DNA of 64,000 bases from JACCTH01 sp035281645 (GCA_035281645.1 DATEDN010000017.1:1-64000); one strand, 5' to 3'. Positions 25,684 to 34,173 are shown, numbered from the stretch's first letter. A program made the numbers and translations. The notes: generated by a model from the sequence alone, not told the origin.

Positions 25684-25994
25684 GCGTCTTCTAATGCCAG
25701 CGCTCGCAGGACGCCGTCCGCCCGTTCCCAGGTAACGAAGATCGGGCTGCCGTCGCGCAGGTGCTCGCGCAGGTGGGTGAGGGGATAGGGATAATCACCA
25801 CCGGCGACCGGCTGGAAAGTGAGCTCGTCCCCTTCCACCAAAAGGGTGAACGAGCTCACCTCGCTCAGTGTGCCGTCAACCGCGATCACGATGCCCATCG
25901 CCGTCCCCGAGTTCTGCGAGCAGGCGAGAAGAAGGAGCGCGGCCAAGCCGACCGCTAGGGAACGGTACGCAGATCTTCTTCGATCTGGTCCCAC
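25680..25994 (-). CDS. Small lipoprotein at the end of the oxidase operon
   Basis: GTG 25994 follows GAGGAG at a five-base gap and starts inside ctaG, overlapping its end by 40 bases. The 104-residue product has a basic N-terminus (GPDRRRSAYRS), a hydrophobic stretch and lipobox LLLLACS, then about 75 residues of beta-rich sequence (VEGDELTFQPVAGGDYPYP, HLREHLRDGSPIFVTW). Its position suggests a part in oxidase assembly or copper handling, by association only. A longer open frame runs upstream through ctaG, but that part is a shadow of ctaG. Confidence 0.7.
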   Translation of the reverse strand: MGPDRRRSAYRSLAVGLAALLLLACSQNSGTAMGIVIAVDGTLSEVSSFTLLVEGDELTFQPVAGGDYPYPLTHLREHLRDGSPIFVTWERADGVLRALALEDA

Positions 25995-26770
25995 CGCTTC
26001 TCCTCTGCTGCCCACCGGAACCAGATCACGGCCATCAAGATCCAAAAGTAGACGGTGCCGCCGATCTTCATGATCAACCCGGCGATGGTTTGGTCTGCCA
26101 CGGCGGTGAGCCCGAAGGCGAGCGACGCATCTCCGTAGGCCGGATAGATCGGGATGCTGGAGAAGGTGAGGAAGCTGGCGGGGATGGTGGGGAGGATCGA
26201 GTTGAGAAAGAGATACACGAGTTGCATCGGCGGGGTGATGCGCGGAATCACTGTTGCCGGCGAGACGACGGGCAGCCACATCAGCACGGCCGAGCCGAAG
26301 AGGAAGGTGTGAATCAGGAAATGTGCTAACTCGTTGCGCAGCGACAAGGCCACCGCCTCGGGCCAGTGGGTGGCCACCATTCCCAGATTGAAGATGGCGA
26401 AGGCCGTCACCGGATGGGCAAGTCGCTTGAGCCAGGGTCGAACCCAGGGATGGCCAAAGAGGCGGTCGGCGAGCGGTCGGTTCAGACCCAGGATCATTAG
26501 CGGCGGAGCAAAAAGCGTGATGACCATGTGGTCGACCATGTGGACCCAATAGAGACTCGTTTCTGCGAGGTCGTGGAATGGCCAGGAGGAGACGATCCAC
26601 AAGAGTCCAAGCCCGCCATAGAAGCTCGTCCATTGCTTTCCCGTTGCCTCCACTAAGCCGGGGCCTAGGTGTGGCCCGATCCGAACCTGGAGCCACCAGT
26701 AGGCAAGTCCGATTATTCCCAGGATCAACACCACATCGAGGTGGAGGTGAAAAGCGGGAAGAGTTCCCAT
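25955..26770 (-). CDS. ctaG: Cytochrome c oxidase assembly factor CtaG (caa3 type)
   Basis: This 271-residue protein has seven predicted membrane helices and conserved His/Trp-rich stretches WVHMVDHMVITLFAPPLMILG and HWPEAV, typical of the Bacillus-type CtaG family needed to form active caa3 oxidase. It is unrelated to the proteobacterial Cox11-type CtaG. Its start shares one base with the stop of subunit IV, so translation is coupled. It acts in the cytoplasmic membrane, presumably in CuB insertion. Confidence 0.88.
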   Translation of the reverse strand: MGTLPAFHLHLDVVLILGIIGLAYWWLQVRIGPHLGPGLVEATGKQWTSFYGGLGLLWIVSSWPFHDLAETSLYWVHMVDHMVITLFAPPLMILGLNRPLADRLFGHPWVRPWLKRLAHPVTAFAIFNLGMVATHWPEAVALSLRNELAHFLIHTFLFGSAVLMWLPVVSPATVIPRITPPMQLVYLFLNSILPTIPASFLTFSSIPIYPAYGDASLAFGLTAVADQTIAGLIMKIGGTVYFWILMAVIWFRWAAEEKRWDQIEEDLRTVP

Positions 26771-27081
26771 CAGCGATTAGCGGCGAGAACTCCGAACGAG
26801 ATCAGCACCACGGCATAGAGGGAGAAGGCGAGGGCGAAGCCAAACGTGAAGAAGCGGCTTACGGCCGCCTTCTCGTAGCGAATGTGCATGTACCAACCGA
26901 CGACGATGGCGAACTTGAGGAAAGCCAGGGTGAGCAAGGCGGCCGTATTGATCCAGCCCAGCTGGACGGCGTCATTGAGGTAGAAGAGCCCGACTTCGAT
27001 CGCGGTCAGCACCGCGAGGCCGATCGCAATCTTGACATATTGGGCCGGGGTGGGATGAGCGACTTCGTGTTCGTCGGCCAT
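26770..27081 (-). CDS. ctaF: Cytochrome c oxidase subunit IV (CtaF/CyoD-like)
   Basis: This 103-residue protein has three membrane helices (IAIGLAVLTAIEVGLFYL, ALLTLAFLKFAIVVGWYMHI, FFTFGFALAFSLYAVVLIS) in the arrangement of prokaryotic subunit IV. FAIVVGWYMHIRYE is the family signature. The subunit stabilises the CuB site of the I/III core. It lies 3 bp after subunit III. Confidence 0.88.
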   Translation of the reverse strand: MADEHEVAHPTPAQYVKIAIGLAVLTAIEVGLFYLNDAVQLGWINTAALLTLAFLKFAIVVGWYMHIRYEKAAVSRFFTFGFALAFSLYAVVLISFGVLAANR

Positions 27082-27084
27082 GAG

Positions 27085-27714
27085 CTAGGACCCGGGACCG
27101 GCTGTGAGCAAGTAGACGACGGTGAAGATCACGATCCAGATGATGTCGACGAAGTGCCAGTAGAGGCCTACCAGTTCGAGGTTGAGGTATTGGCGATTGG
27201 TCAATCCCCCCATGCGCTTGGAGAGACCAAATAGCGACAACAGCATGATCACCCCGATGGCGACGTGAGTGCCGTGAAAGCCCGTCAGAACGTAGAAGGC
27301 CGAAGCGGACGGATTGGTGGCGAGGGTCATGTTTTCGAGGGTGATGAACTCGGTGAACTCGAAGACCTGACCGGCGAGGAACACCGAGCCCAGCATGGCG
27401 GTCGCCAGGAGCCACGTGCGAGTCGCACCCTGATCACCGCGGCTGAGGGCGTTATGGGCTAGGACCATCGTCAGAGAGCTCATCAAAAGGACGAAGGAGC
27501 TAACCGAGGTGAAAGGGATGTCGTAGATCTCCGAAGGCTTCGGGCCCGTCGCGAAGTCCCGCCCCGAGTAGAGGAGATAGTTGGTGATGAGGGCTCCGAA
27601 GAAGAGAAACTCAGAGCTGAGAAACGCCCACATCGCCAGCTTGCGGTTCTCGACACCAGTGGATTCATGAAGGTCCTGGTGAGGGCTCTGGGCTTCGTGT
27701 GCGGCGGCGGTCAA
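27085..27714 (-). CDS. ctaE: Cytochrome c oxidase subunit III
   Basis: This 209-residue protein has five helices. Motifs are MWAFLSSEFLFFGALITNYL, FYVLTGFHGTHVAIGV and GLYWHFVDIIWIVIFTVVYL; the HFVDIIW block is diagnostic. Subunit III stabilises subunit I and the D proton channel. It overlaps ctaD by four bases, consistent with tightly coupled expression of the complex. Confidence 0.94.
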   Translation of the reverse strand: MTAAAHEAQSPHQDLHESTGVENRKLAMWAFLSSEFLFFGALITNYLLYSGRDFATGPKPSEIYDIPFTSVSSFVLLMSSLTMVLAHNALSRGDQGATRTWLLATAMLGSVFLAGQVFEFTEFITLENMTLATNPSASAFYVLTGFHGTHVAIGVIMLLSLFGLSKRMGGLTNRQYLNLELVGLYWHFVDIIWIVIFTVVYLLTAGPGS

Positions 27715-29672
27715 TGGGCCTCTTCGAGGGGTTCGGACCCCCAGCCGATCAGTGCGGCGAGGGCGATGACCACTCCCAACACGATTAGGGCCTTGCCCGC
27801 GATCGATCGATGGAAGATGATTCCGTAAGCGATCAGCGGCAGGCCCGCCGCCATCACGACGGGGAAATAGCTGGGGTTGGGGAGATGCACTGGCTCAGGA
27901 GGATTCAGGCCGATTTCCTCGAGCCGCGTTATCTGCTCGTCGGCCTCGGGCTTGCGGATCGGCCGGCCGGTCTTGTCCTCGGTGTATTTCTGATGCCAGA
28001 ACTCATCGAGGCCGTGGACGATAGGCACCTCTGCGAAGTTGAAAGCCGGAGTGGGATTCGGTATCGACCATTCGAGGGTGCGGGCATCCCAGGGGTCCAT
28101 CCCGGCGATCTCGCCCCGGCGCTTGGAGGTGCGGAAGTTGTAGATAAAAACCAGCAGCCCGATGGCGATGATGAAGGCCCCGACAGAAACGATCCGATTC
28201 CAGGCCTCGAGACTCGGGTCATAGCGCCAGGTGCGCCGGATCATCCCCTGCAGCCCCAGCCAGTGCATGGGCGCGAAGGTCATGTTGAAGCCGAGCAGCC
28301 ACAGCCAGAAGTGAACCTTGCCGAGTCGGTCGTTCATCATCCGACCACTGATCTTGGGAAACCAGTAATAGAGGCCGCCGAAGAGTCCGAAGATCGCTCC
28401 TCCGAACAGCACATAGTGGAAGTGAGCGACGATGTAGTAGGTGTCGGTTTGCTGCCAGTCGGAAGGGACGACGGCGTGGGTGACGCCAGACAGTCCCCCG
28501 ATGGTGAACATGGTGAGAAAGCCAATGGCGAACCACATGGGGGTTTTCAACTGGAGCCGACCCAGCCACATCGTCCCCATCCAGTTGAAGATCTTGACTC
28601 CCGTGGGGATGGCGATCGTCATAGTCGTCAGGCCGAATCCCACCTGGGCCACGGTGGTGATGCCGGAAGAGAACATGTGGTGAGCCCAGACCCCGAAGCC
28701 GAGGAAGGCGATCCCGGCCCCGGCAAAAACGACGGCTGCATAGCCAAACAATGGCTTACGGCTGAACACGGGGATGATCTCGGAGACGATGCCCATGGCG
28801 GGAAGAATCAGGATGTACACCTCGGGGTGACCGAACAACCAGAAGAGGTGCTGCCACAGGATCGGATCCCCGCCGGCGGTGGCGTCGAAGAAGAGCGTCC
28901 CGAACTGGCGGTCGAAGGTCACCATGAAGAGGGCGATGGCGATGATCGGCAACGAGAACAACAGGAGGAACGCAACCACCACCGTCATCCAGATGAAGAC
29001 CGGTACCCGTAGGAGCCGCATGCCCTTGGCCCGCAGGTTGAAGAACGTGACAATGAAGTTGACGGCTGAGATCAACGAGGCGATTCCGAGGATCTGGAGG
29101 CCGAGGGCGGCGAAGTCGATGGCCAGGCTGGGAGAGAACTCCTGGCCGGCGTTGGGCTGGTACATGAACCATCCCCCATCGGGGAGGGCGCCAAACGATC
29201 GGGCGTCGGAAGGGTCGAGATTGCCCGGGATCCCGGGGACCACTCCCAGCGGAGCAGCGACGGCAGAAAACAGCAGACCCGAATACAAGAAGATGCCGCC
29301 AAAGAGAAAGATCCAGTAGGAGAGGGCATTAAGTCGCGGAAAGGCGACGTCGCGGGCGCCGATCATCAGCGGCAGCAGATAGTTCATGAAGGCTGCCGAC
29401 ATGGGCATCACCACGAGGAAGATCATCGTCAGGCCATGTGTGGTGAAGAGCCCGTTGTAATCGGCTGCCGATAAGACGTTGCTTTCGGCTGAGGCGAGGT
29501 GGATGCGGAGGAGGAGGGCTTCGGCCCCACCGATCACGAAGAAGATGAAGGCGGTGTAGCCGTACAGGATTCCGATCCTCTTGTGATCGACAGTCGTTAT
29601 CCAAGACCAGAAACCGGTCTCCGCTCGCGGGCGGCGGAAGATGGTGGTGGCCTTTTCGGCAGCAGTCGTCAT
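27711..29672 (-). CDS. ctaD: Cytochrome c oxidase subunit I
   Basis: This is the catalytic subunit of the heme-copper oxidase, reducing O2 to water and pumping protons. It has 653 residues from ATG 29672, overlapping the coxB stop as ATGA. Visible ligands are the heme a His in TTHGLTMIF, the CuB His and cross-linked Tyr in GHPEVYILILP, the CuB pair in WAHHMF, and the heme a3/a pair in HFHYVLFGG. The C-terminal 100 residues add a helix and soluble tail typical of caa3 forms. An upstream extension of 35 codons is open but reads as coxB out of frame. Confidence 0.96.
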   Translation of the reverse strand: MTTAAEKATTIFRRPRAETGFWSWITTVDHKRIGILYGYTAFIFFVIGGAEALLLRIHLASAESNVLSAADYNGLFTTHGLTMIFLVVMPMSAAFMNYLLPLMIGARDVAFPRLNALSYWIFLFGGIFLYSGLLFSAVAAPLGVVPGIPGNLDPSDARSFGALPDGGWFMYQPNAGQEFSPSLAIDFAALGLQILGIASLISAVNFIVTFFNLRAKGMRLLRVPVFIWMTVVVAFLLLFSLPIIAIALFMVTFDRQFGTLFFDATAGGDPILWQHLFWLFGHPEVYILILPAMGIVSEIIPVFSRKPLFGYAAVVFAGAGIAFLGFGVWAHHMFSSGITTVAQVGFGLTTMTIAIPTGVKIFNWMGTMWLGRLQLKTPMWFAIGFLTMFTIGGLSGVTHAVVPSDWQQTDTYYIVAHFHYVLFGGAIFGLFGGLYYWFPKISGRMMNDRLGKVHFWLWLLGFNMTFAPMHWLGLQGMIRRTWRYDPSLEAWNRIVSVGAFIIAIGLLVFIYNFRTSKRRGEIAGMDPWDARTLEWSIPNPTPAFNFAEVPIVHGLDEFWHQKYTEDKTGRPIRKPEADEQITRLEEIGLNPPEPVHLPNPSYFPVVMAAGLPLIAYGIIFHRSIAGKALIVLGVVIALAALIGWGSEPLEEAH

Positions 29673-30700
29673 TCGAGAGTCTCCAAGAAGGCGATGAGGG
29701 AATCTATCTCCTCTTGGGTAAGGCCCAGGTCGGGCATATAGGAACCGGGCTTGACGTCGGGAGGATTGGCGAGCCAACGGGTCAGGTTCTCGGGCGAGTA
29801 CTCGAGGGAGCCCCCGGCGATGGTGTCGCGGGACATGAAGTGGGTGAGGTCAGGCCCGCTGAACTCCTCCAGGGCCACCTCGTTGAATGGCTCGACTGTG
29901 TGGCACTGAGTGCAGCGATTGAGAAATACCTCGAGCCCCGCCGCCGCTTCCGATCCCTCGGCGGGTTGCGCGGCCGGTTCCTGCTGCGATGAGACCCAGG
30001 ATCCGAATTCGGCTTCGGTCAGCGCCACGGCACGGGCCCGCATCAACGAATGGGAGAGGCCACAGAACTCGGCGCACTGTCCGATGAAAATCCCCGGTTC
30101 GTCCGCCTGGAGCCGTAAATGCGTCTCCTGCCCGGGGACCAGATATCGCTTGCCGTTGAGAGCCGGGATCCAGAAGTTGTGAAGGACATCCTCTGAGGTC
30201 ATCGTGGCGCAAACCTCGCGGCCGGCGGGAATGACCAACTCGGTGCCGGTGACGACATCTTCGAGGGGGTAGCGATATTCGAACCACCACTGGTGGCCAA
30301 TGACCTGAACCGGGTAAGCGTCGGCAGCGCATTGGGTGAGGTCAGTTACTCCCCGCACCGTGGGGATGGCAATGGAAGCCAGAATGACCGCAGGGATGAT
30401 CGTCCACATGATCTCGAGCTTGTTGTTGCCATGGATCTGGCGCGGCTCTTTCCGGCCCGGACGATCGCGAAAGAGGAAAAGCGATACGACCATGGCGCCC
30501 TCGACCAGCACAAAGACGACAGTCGCCACCCAGAAGACCGGCCAGAAGAGATTGTCGATCCGCTCGGCGAAGGGGCCCTGGGGTTCGAGAGAGTTGAGAG
30601 GGGAATCAGGGATTCCGATTATCGAACAGCCAGCGAGGAAGACGGCGAGCGAGATGAGGACGAGGAGTCGCCCGAGCTTCATTCGGCGCGTCGGCAGCAT
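29669..30700 (-). CDS. ctaC: Cytochrome c oxidase subunit II fused to cytochrome c (caa3 type)
   Basis: The 343 residues start with a lipoprotein signal (LISLAVFLAGC), then two membrane helices (about 45-75 and 95-115). The CuA domain has Cys-Cys-His-Met ligands in QCAEFCGLSHSLM, and after a Glu/Ala-rich linker comes a cytochrome c domain with CTQCH and late Met (GSYMPDLGL). The fusion means electrons can pass to CuA without a separate cytochrome c. An internal ATG at codon 7 (30682) is an equally good start. It is the first gene of the oxidase operon. Confidence 0.95.
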   Translation of the reverse strand: MLPTRRMKLGRLLVLISLAVFLAGCSIIGIPDSPLNSLEPQGPFAERIDNLFWPVFWVATVVFVLVEGAMVVSLFLFRDRPGRKEPRQIHGNNKLEIMWTIIPAVILASIAIPTVRGVTDLTQCAADAYPVQVIGHQWWFEYRYPLEDVVTGTELVIPAGREVCATMTSEDVLHNFWIPALNGKRYLVPGQETHLRLQADEPGIFIGQCAEFCGLSHSLMRARAVALTEAEFGSWVSSQQEPAAQPAEGSEAAAGLEVFLNRCTQCHTVEPFNEVALEEFSGPDLTHFMSRDTIAGGSLEYSPENLTRWLANPPDVKPGSYMPDLGLTQEEIDSLIAFLETLE

Positions 30701-30746
30701 CGGCGGGCATCATAGGTTGACGGTCCCCGGTTTCCGCCCCCGATGA

Positions 30747-31574
30747 TCAGGCTCCGACGTTGGCCAGTGCTTCCTCGATCTCGCCTTCGCCCAGCGCCCC
30801 CTCGAAGCGAGACGTCACCTTCCCCTGGCTATCCATGACGAACACCCATGGCTCGCTGGGCAGTCCCCAAGCAGAGACGGCTTCGCTGATCCGCAGGTCT
30901 TCGAATGATTCGGCATCGAGATTCTCATAGATCTCGACGTGGAGATAATTGACCCCGGGGTGCTCGTTGGCCACAGCCTCGACCTGATCGAGCATGGGAC
31001 CGCAAGTCTGGCTGGTGCAGAAGGCGGGGCTGGCAAAGACAACGACCGTCGGCTGACCATTGGTAAGCGCCTGATCGAGCGACAGTTCATAAAACGACGG
31101 GTCGGGATCGGGATCCGAGCTGATCTCGCTAAGTTCGTGCTCGGCGGTGGTCCGGGTTTCGATCGAGACCGCCGGATCTCCGATCCCCGGCATCGGATCG
31201 TCGTTGCCGACGATGAATGAGGCTTGCATCGATTCGGTCATCCCTTGCGGACGAAGCTTCACCCACCAGGTGCCTTCTTGGTCGAAGGTGTCGCGGATCA
31301 GGTAGATACCGACCCGGTCCGGAACCGTCCAGAGGAACTCGGTGGAAACCTCTCGCTCCGTGGAGTCAGGGGCGATGAGGACCCCGGTGGTCTCCAAGTC
31401 AGGACTGGCCAGGAACGCCGCCGTTTCGGAATCGACCAGGCCGACGAGGAGCCTTTGTGGTTGGCCGACTTCGAACGTCCCGGGAGCGTTGGCGACCACG
31501 GCTAGCGGTGCCGGTCCTCGGCTGCAGGCGGCCAGCGCGGAGATCAAAAGAAGGAAGGCGAGGGCCCGACGCAT
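30747..31574 (-). CDS. Thioredoxin-fold lipoprotein (SCO/TlpA-like)
   Basis: This 275-residue protein has lipobox ISALAAC, an N-terminal beta-rich domain of about 120 residues (SETAAFLASPDLETTG, WTVPDRVGIYLIRDTF) and a thioredoxin-fold domain with ASPAFCTSQTCGPML. The Cys-x4-Cys spacing differs from classical CxxC and also from the CxxxC of SCO1 copper chaperones. Lying upstream of coxB it may deliver copper to, or reduce, the CuA site; this is inferred from place. It ends with LGEGEIEEALANV, the usual terminal helix of the fold. Confidence 0.78.
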   Translation of the reverse strand: MRRALAFLLLISALAACSRGPAPLAVVANAPGTFEVGQPQRLLVGLVDSETAAFLASPDLETTGVLIAPDSTEREVSTEFLWTVPDRVGIYLIRDTFDQEGTWWVKLRPQGMTESMQASFIVGNDDPMPGIGDPAVSIETRTTAEHELSEISSDPDPDPSFYELSLDQALTNGQPTVVVFASPAFCTSQTCGPMLDQVEAVANEHPGVNYLHVEIYENLDAESFEDLRISEAVSAWGLPSEPWVFVMDSQGKVTSRFEGALGEGEIEEALANVGA

Positions 31575-31594
31575 GCGACCCGCAGGCTACGTTT

Positions 31595-31635
31595 TGTGAG
31601 GATTTACGCGGCCTGGGGCCGCGTAAATCCTCACA
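31595..31635. terminator. Perfect 19-bp hairpin
   Basis: The arms 31595-31613 and 31617-31635 are exact reverse complements (TGTGAGGATTTACGCGGCC and its complement) around loop TGG. It lies 13 bp from the stop of the NTF2-like lipoprotein-type gene and just upstream of the thioredoxin-fold gene, both on the minus strand. No T-tract follows. A terminator is likely, yet the length and perfection exceed what termination needs. Confidence 0.6.
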
Positions 31636-31647
31636 GTTCGGGCGGGA

Positions 31648-32304
31648 CTAGCCGTTGATGGAGCGGTCGTACTCCTCGATGTATCCCTTGAGCTGAGCGA
31701 GGGCCTCTGGTTCCAGGTTCGGCGACATGGCACCGTCTCGCTCGACGTAGACCTGCTCGATCGCACCCGGATGCTCGGTCCCGAGCCAGATCAGGAATTT
31801 TTCGAAGACATTGGTTCCGTAGTCGTCGTAGTTGAAGTTGTGGACCAGGGACGTGATCTGCCCTTGCTCGACCAGGAACAGGATGCTTCCTGCTACCGGT
31901 GTGTGCCCGACGATCCGGGAGAGATTGGTCTCCAGCGAGTAGTCGCAGGTGACCAGTGTTGCTCCCGGCTTGCTGGTGCACTCAAAGGGCTGCCATTGGG
32001 CGTCGTAGACCCGGAGGGCTTCGAAGCCTTGTGCAAGCTCGTTCCGGTTCATCCTCGGCGCATCGACCAAGGTTGCATCGGCACTCATCAGGGCGTCAGC
32101 TCGCTCGGCGTCGAAGGCGTTGCGGGCCTCCATGTAGTCGTTGGCAATGTCGATGGGAGTCGTCGCTTGGTTGTTCGCCCAGAGTGCCCAGAAGGCGGCG
32201 ACGACGACCACGGCAATCAGACCTCCGAGAACGGCTGGCAGCCTGCCCCGCCCCTTGGTCGGTTCGGTCGGCAACTGCGTGATCGTCTTGGTAGCGGTGC
32301 TCAC
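31648..32304 (-). CDS. Membrane-anchored NTF2/SnoaL-like protein (paralogue 2)
   Basis: The 218-residue protein has a short cytosolic start, one membrane helix (AVLGGLIAVVVVAAFWALWA, about residues 24-43) and an external NTF2-like domain. The domain includes IANDYMEARNAFDAERADALMS, GFEALRVYDAQWQPFEC and LVHNFNYDDYGTNVFEKFLIWL. GTG 32304 has AAGGAG eight bases upstream; a longer open frame exists but lacks support. The ectodomain is close to that of the upstream gene (32404-33180), including two Cys (PFEC...TCDY) that could form a disulfide. It lacks the cytosolic domain of that paralogue, so it may sense or bind but not contact the sigma factor. Confidence 0.8.
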   Translation of the reverse strand: MSTATKTITQLPTEPTKGRGRLPAVLGGLIAVVVVAAFWALWANNQATTPIDIANDYMEARNAFDAERADALMSADATLVDAPRMNRNELAQGFEALRVYDAQWQPFECTSKPGATLVTCDYSLETNLSRIVGHTPVAGSILFLVEQGQITSLVHNFNYDDYGTNVFEKFLIWLGTEHPGAIEQVYVERDGAMSPNLEPEALAQLKGYIEEYDRSING

Positions 32305-32403
32305 TTGAGAGTCTCCTTCATTGATTGGTTTCCACTTGGTCCCGGGATGGCGGCTAGTTGTCCGGCCCCTGAGGATTCCTGACACTCAAGATGAGTTGGA
32401 GTC

Positions 32404-33180
32404 TCAGCCGATGAGAAAGCGGTCGTACTCGTCGAGATAGTCGGCTGCGAGGGCGAGCGACTCCGGGGTAAGAATCTGGGTTTGCACACCGTCCTTCACG
32501 ACGAAGAGTTGCTCGACGACCCCGGGGTGGTTTTGATCGAGCCAATCGATGTAGGGCTCGTGGACATTGGGCGCGTAGTCGTCGAAGTTGAAATCGTGGA
32601 CGAGTCTCGTGATCTGCCCGTCTTCGATCAGGAACTGGATCCGACCCGCCACTTGCGGAAAGCCGATGATCTGCGAGAGCCTCGTGTCCATCAAATAGTC
32701 GCAATTGACGAACGTGGCTCCTTGCGCGTTTTCGCACTGGAAGGGATCGAGCTGCATCCCATACACCCGCAAGGCCTCGAATCCCAGGTCGAGTTCCTCT
32801 CTTTCCATTCGCGGAACGTCGCGCAATAAAGCGTCGTCGGCTAATAGGGCGCGGGCGGCGTCGGCATCAAAGGCGTTGCGGGCCTCGAGGTAGCGGGTGG
32901 CGATGTCGGCTGGCGAGGTAAGGATCCGGTCGAGGACGCTTTGGTTTCCCGTCCAGGGGACGAGCATCGCCAGGGCGACCATTAGGACCGCCAGGCCGCC
33001 AGCCAGAGCGGGTTGCCATAGTTGTCGGGGGGGCGGTTTGGTCGTTGTCGTCGGTCGCCTCCTAAGGGCTGTGTCGAGCAGGTCGGTGGCCGCCCTCGGG
33101 CTGAGATCTCTCCGTAAAGCTGCGGGCTCCGGTTCGGGGTTGGCCCGCTTGAGCGCTTCAAAGGCCGCGTCGTACTTCAT
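32404..33180 (-). CDS. Membrane protein with cytosolic helical domain and NTF2-like ectodomain, probable anti-sigma factor (paralogue 1)
   Basis: The 258 residues comprise a cytosolic N-terminus of about 60 residues (KYDAAFEALKRANPEPEP, SPRAATDLLDTALRR), one membrane helix (ALAGGLAVLMVALAMLVPW) and an external NTF2-like domain (IATRYLEARNAFDADAARAL, VHDFNFDDYAPNVHEPYIDWL). The ATG overlaps the stop of the ECF sigma gene as ATGA, the classic sigma/anti-sigma layout. The cytosolic part lacks the HxxxCxxC of zinc anti-sigma factors, so the role is inferred from context and topology. Confidence 0.75.
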   Translation of the reverse strand: MKYDAAFEALKRANPEPEPAALRRDLSPRAATDLLDTALRRRPTTTTKPPPRQLWQPALAGGLAVLMVALAMLVPWTGNQSVLDRILTSPADIATRYLEARNAFDADAARALLADDALLRDVPRMEREELDLGFEALRVYGMQLDPFQCENAQGATFVNCDYLMDTRLSQIIGFPQVAGRIQFLIEDGQITRLVHDFNFDDYAPNVHEPYIDWLDQNHPGVVEQLFVVKDGVQTQILTPESLALAADYLDEYDRFLIG

Positions 33181-33719
33181 GATCCGAGTCCTTCTGTCTG
33201 GAGAGATCTGGCGGTTCTCGTGGGATCAAAGACCCGGGCATATCGCTTCTTGGCTCGGTGAAGCCTTTGCTCCGCCGCCGAGACCGTGATCCCGAGCGCT
33301 TTGGCGATTTCGGGCCCGCTCAAGTCCTCCCAAGCCGCCAACATGAGGACCTCCCGATCATTTGCGCGGAGGCCCTGCAACGCCACTAGCGCTTCATGGT
33401 CCTCGGCCCGACGAACTACGACGTCGACGGGTGGTTCCTGGGTTGTCTGAGAAAAGATCGTCATTCGGGCGAGGAGTCGTTGTCGGCGTTGCACCGTTCG
33501 CCAGCGGTTGGCAAGAACCCCGCGGGCAATGCCGTACAACCAGGGACGCACCGTCGACCAGTCGATTTCATCCGCTCGCCTGACGGCGATGGCGAATACG
33601 TCGGCTGCGACGTCCTCGGCCTCGCTGCGACCAACTCGTCGGGCGCAATAGGCCAGCACCTCCTCGTAGTAGTTCGAGAAGGTCTCGGCGAGCCTCGGGC
33701 CGCTCTGGTCATGGTTCAT
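33177..33719 (-). CDS. ECF-family RNA polymerase sigma factor
   Basis: This 180-residue protein has region 2 (YYEEVLAYCARRVGRSEAED, then IDWSTVRPWLYGIARGVLANRWR) and region 4 (LRANDREVLMLAAWEDLSGP, IAKALGITVSAAEQRLHRAK) with no region 3. ECF factors respond to cell-surface signals and usually control their own operon. It heads a unit of sigma, membrane partner and paralogue. Two tandem 11-bp repeats lie 17 bases upstream of its ATG, possibly operators or overlapping promoters. Confidence 0.92.
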   Translation of the reverse strand: MNHDQSGPRLAETFSNYYEEVLAYCARRVGRSEAEDVAADVFAIAVRRADEIDWSTVRPWLYGIARGVLANRWRTVQRRQRLLARMTIFSQTTQEPPVDVVVRRAEDHEALVALQGLRANDREVLMLAAWEDLSGPEIAKALGITVSAAEQRLHRAKKRYARVFDPTRTARSLQTEGLGS

Positions 33720-33735
33720 GCAGACGGCGGTGATG

Positions 33736-33757
33736 CGGTTACTTGTCGGTTACCTGT
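33736..33757. repeat. Tandem 11-bp repeat in the ECF sigma promoter region
   Basis: CGGTTACTTGT (33736-33746) is followed at once by CGGTTACCTGT (33747-33757) and another CGG. On the minus strand this gives GTAACCG twice, at one helical turn. GTAAC resembles ECF-type minus-35 elements, so it may belong to an autoregulated promoter. Nothing else is visible in 33720-33842 apart from a T-run at 33771-33777. Confidence 0.45.
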
Positions 33758-33842
33758 CGGATCCTGACAATTTTTTTCGGTTTTCTCTGGCGCCCGCACT
33801 CACCGGGGGCCTGACTGCGCCCCTGGGTTACATCCTCGATTG

Positions 33843-34163
33843 CTAAGAGTTGGGCTCGCTCCGATAGCGACCGGTGTCGTCCCGGAGCAAGTTGGCGATT
33901 GCGTAGCCGATACCAACTCCGAGCACCAGCAGCATCACCATCTTGAAACGAGCTCGTTTGGTGGACGTTAATCCGGCCTCGCGCAGGGCGACCTTCGGAA
34001 GATCTCGAACCTGGCGCATGGCCCGCTTTCCTAGGGACGCTGACTCGGCGCCAACGCGGTCGATGAGCTCGTCGGCTTTTTCGCGGACCAACTCCGCCAT
34101 CGGGACTGCCACCTGCTCGGTGAATCGAGCTTTACTGTCGAGGAGGGTGTCTTTCATACTCAT
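33843..34163 (-). CDS. Small membrane protein with SigF-type promoter
   Basis: This 106-residue protein has an amphipathic, coiled-coil-like N-terminal 60 residues (FTEQVAVPMAELVREKADELI), then one membrane helix (MVMLLVLGVGIGYAIANLL) and a short charged tail. It is of a general size and plan seen in stress-induced membrane proteins, but I recognise no family. Two in-frame ATGs (34163 and 34157) are possible. A SigF-like promoter ends only 11-17 bases upstream, so the transcript may be leaderless or nearly so. Confidence 0.7.
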   Translation of the reverse strand: MSMKDTLLDSKARFTEQVAVPMAELVREKADELIDRVGAESASLGKRAMRQVRDLPKVALREAGLTSTKRARFKMVMLLVLGVGIGYAIANLLRDDTGRYRSEPNS

Positions 34164-34173
34164 ATCGCTTCTC

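Noticed and set aside
25995..26696. Upstream extension of the lipoprotein frame inside ctaG
   Set aside because: ctaG has clear membrane helices and family motifs in its own frame; the lipoprotein has a good ribosome binding site at GTG 25994.
27810..29012. Open plus-strand frame of 400 codons
   Set aside because: Antisense of ctaD, very rich in His, Glu and Gly, with no fold-like pattern.
33771..33777. T-run that could be a terminator tail
   Set aside because: No stable stem precedes it on the plus strand and no plus-strand gene ends there.
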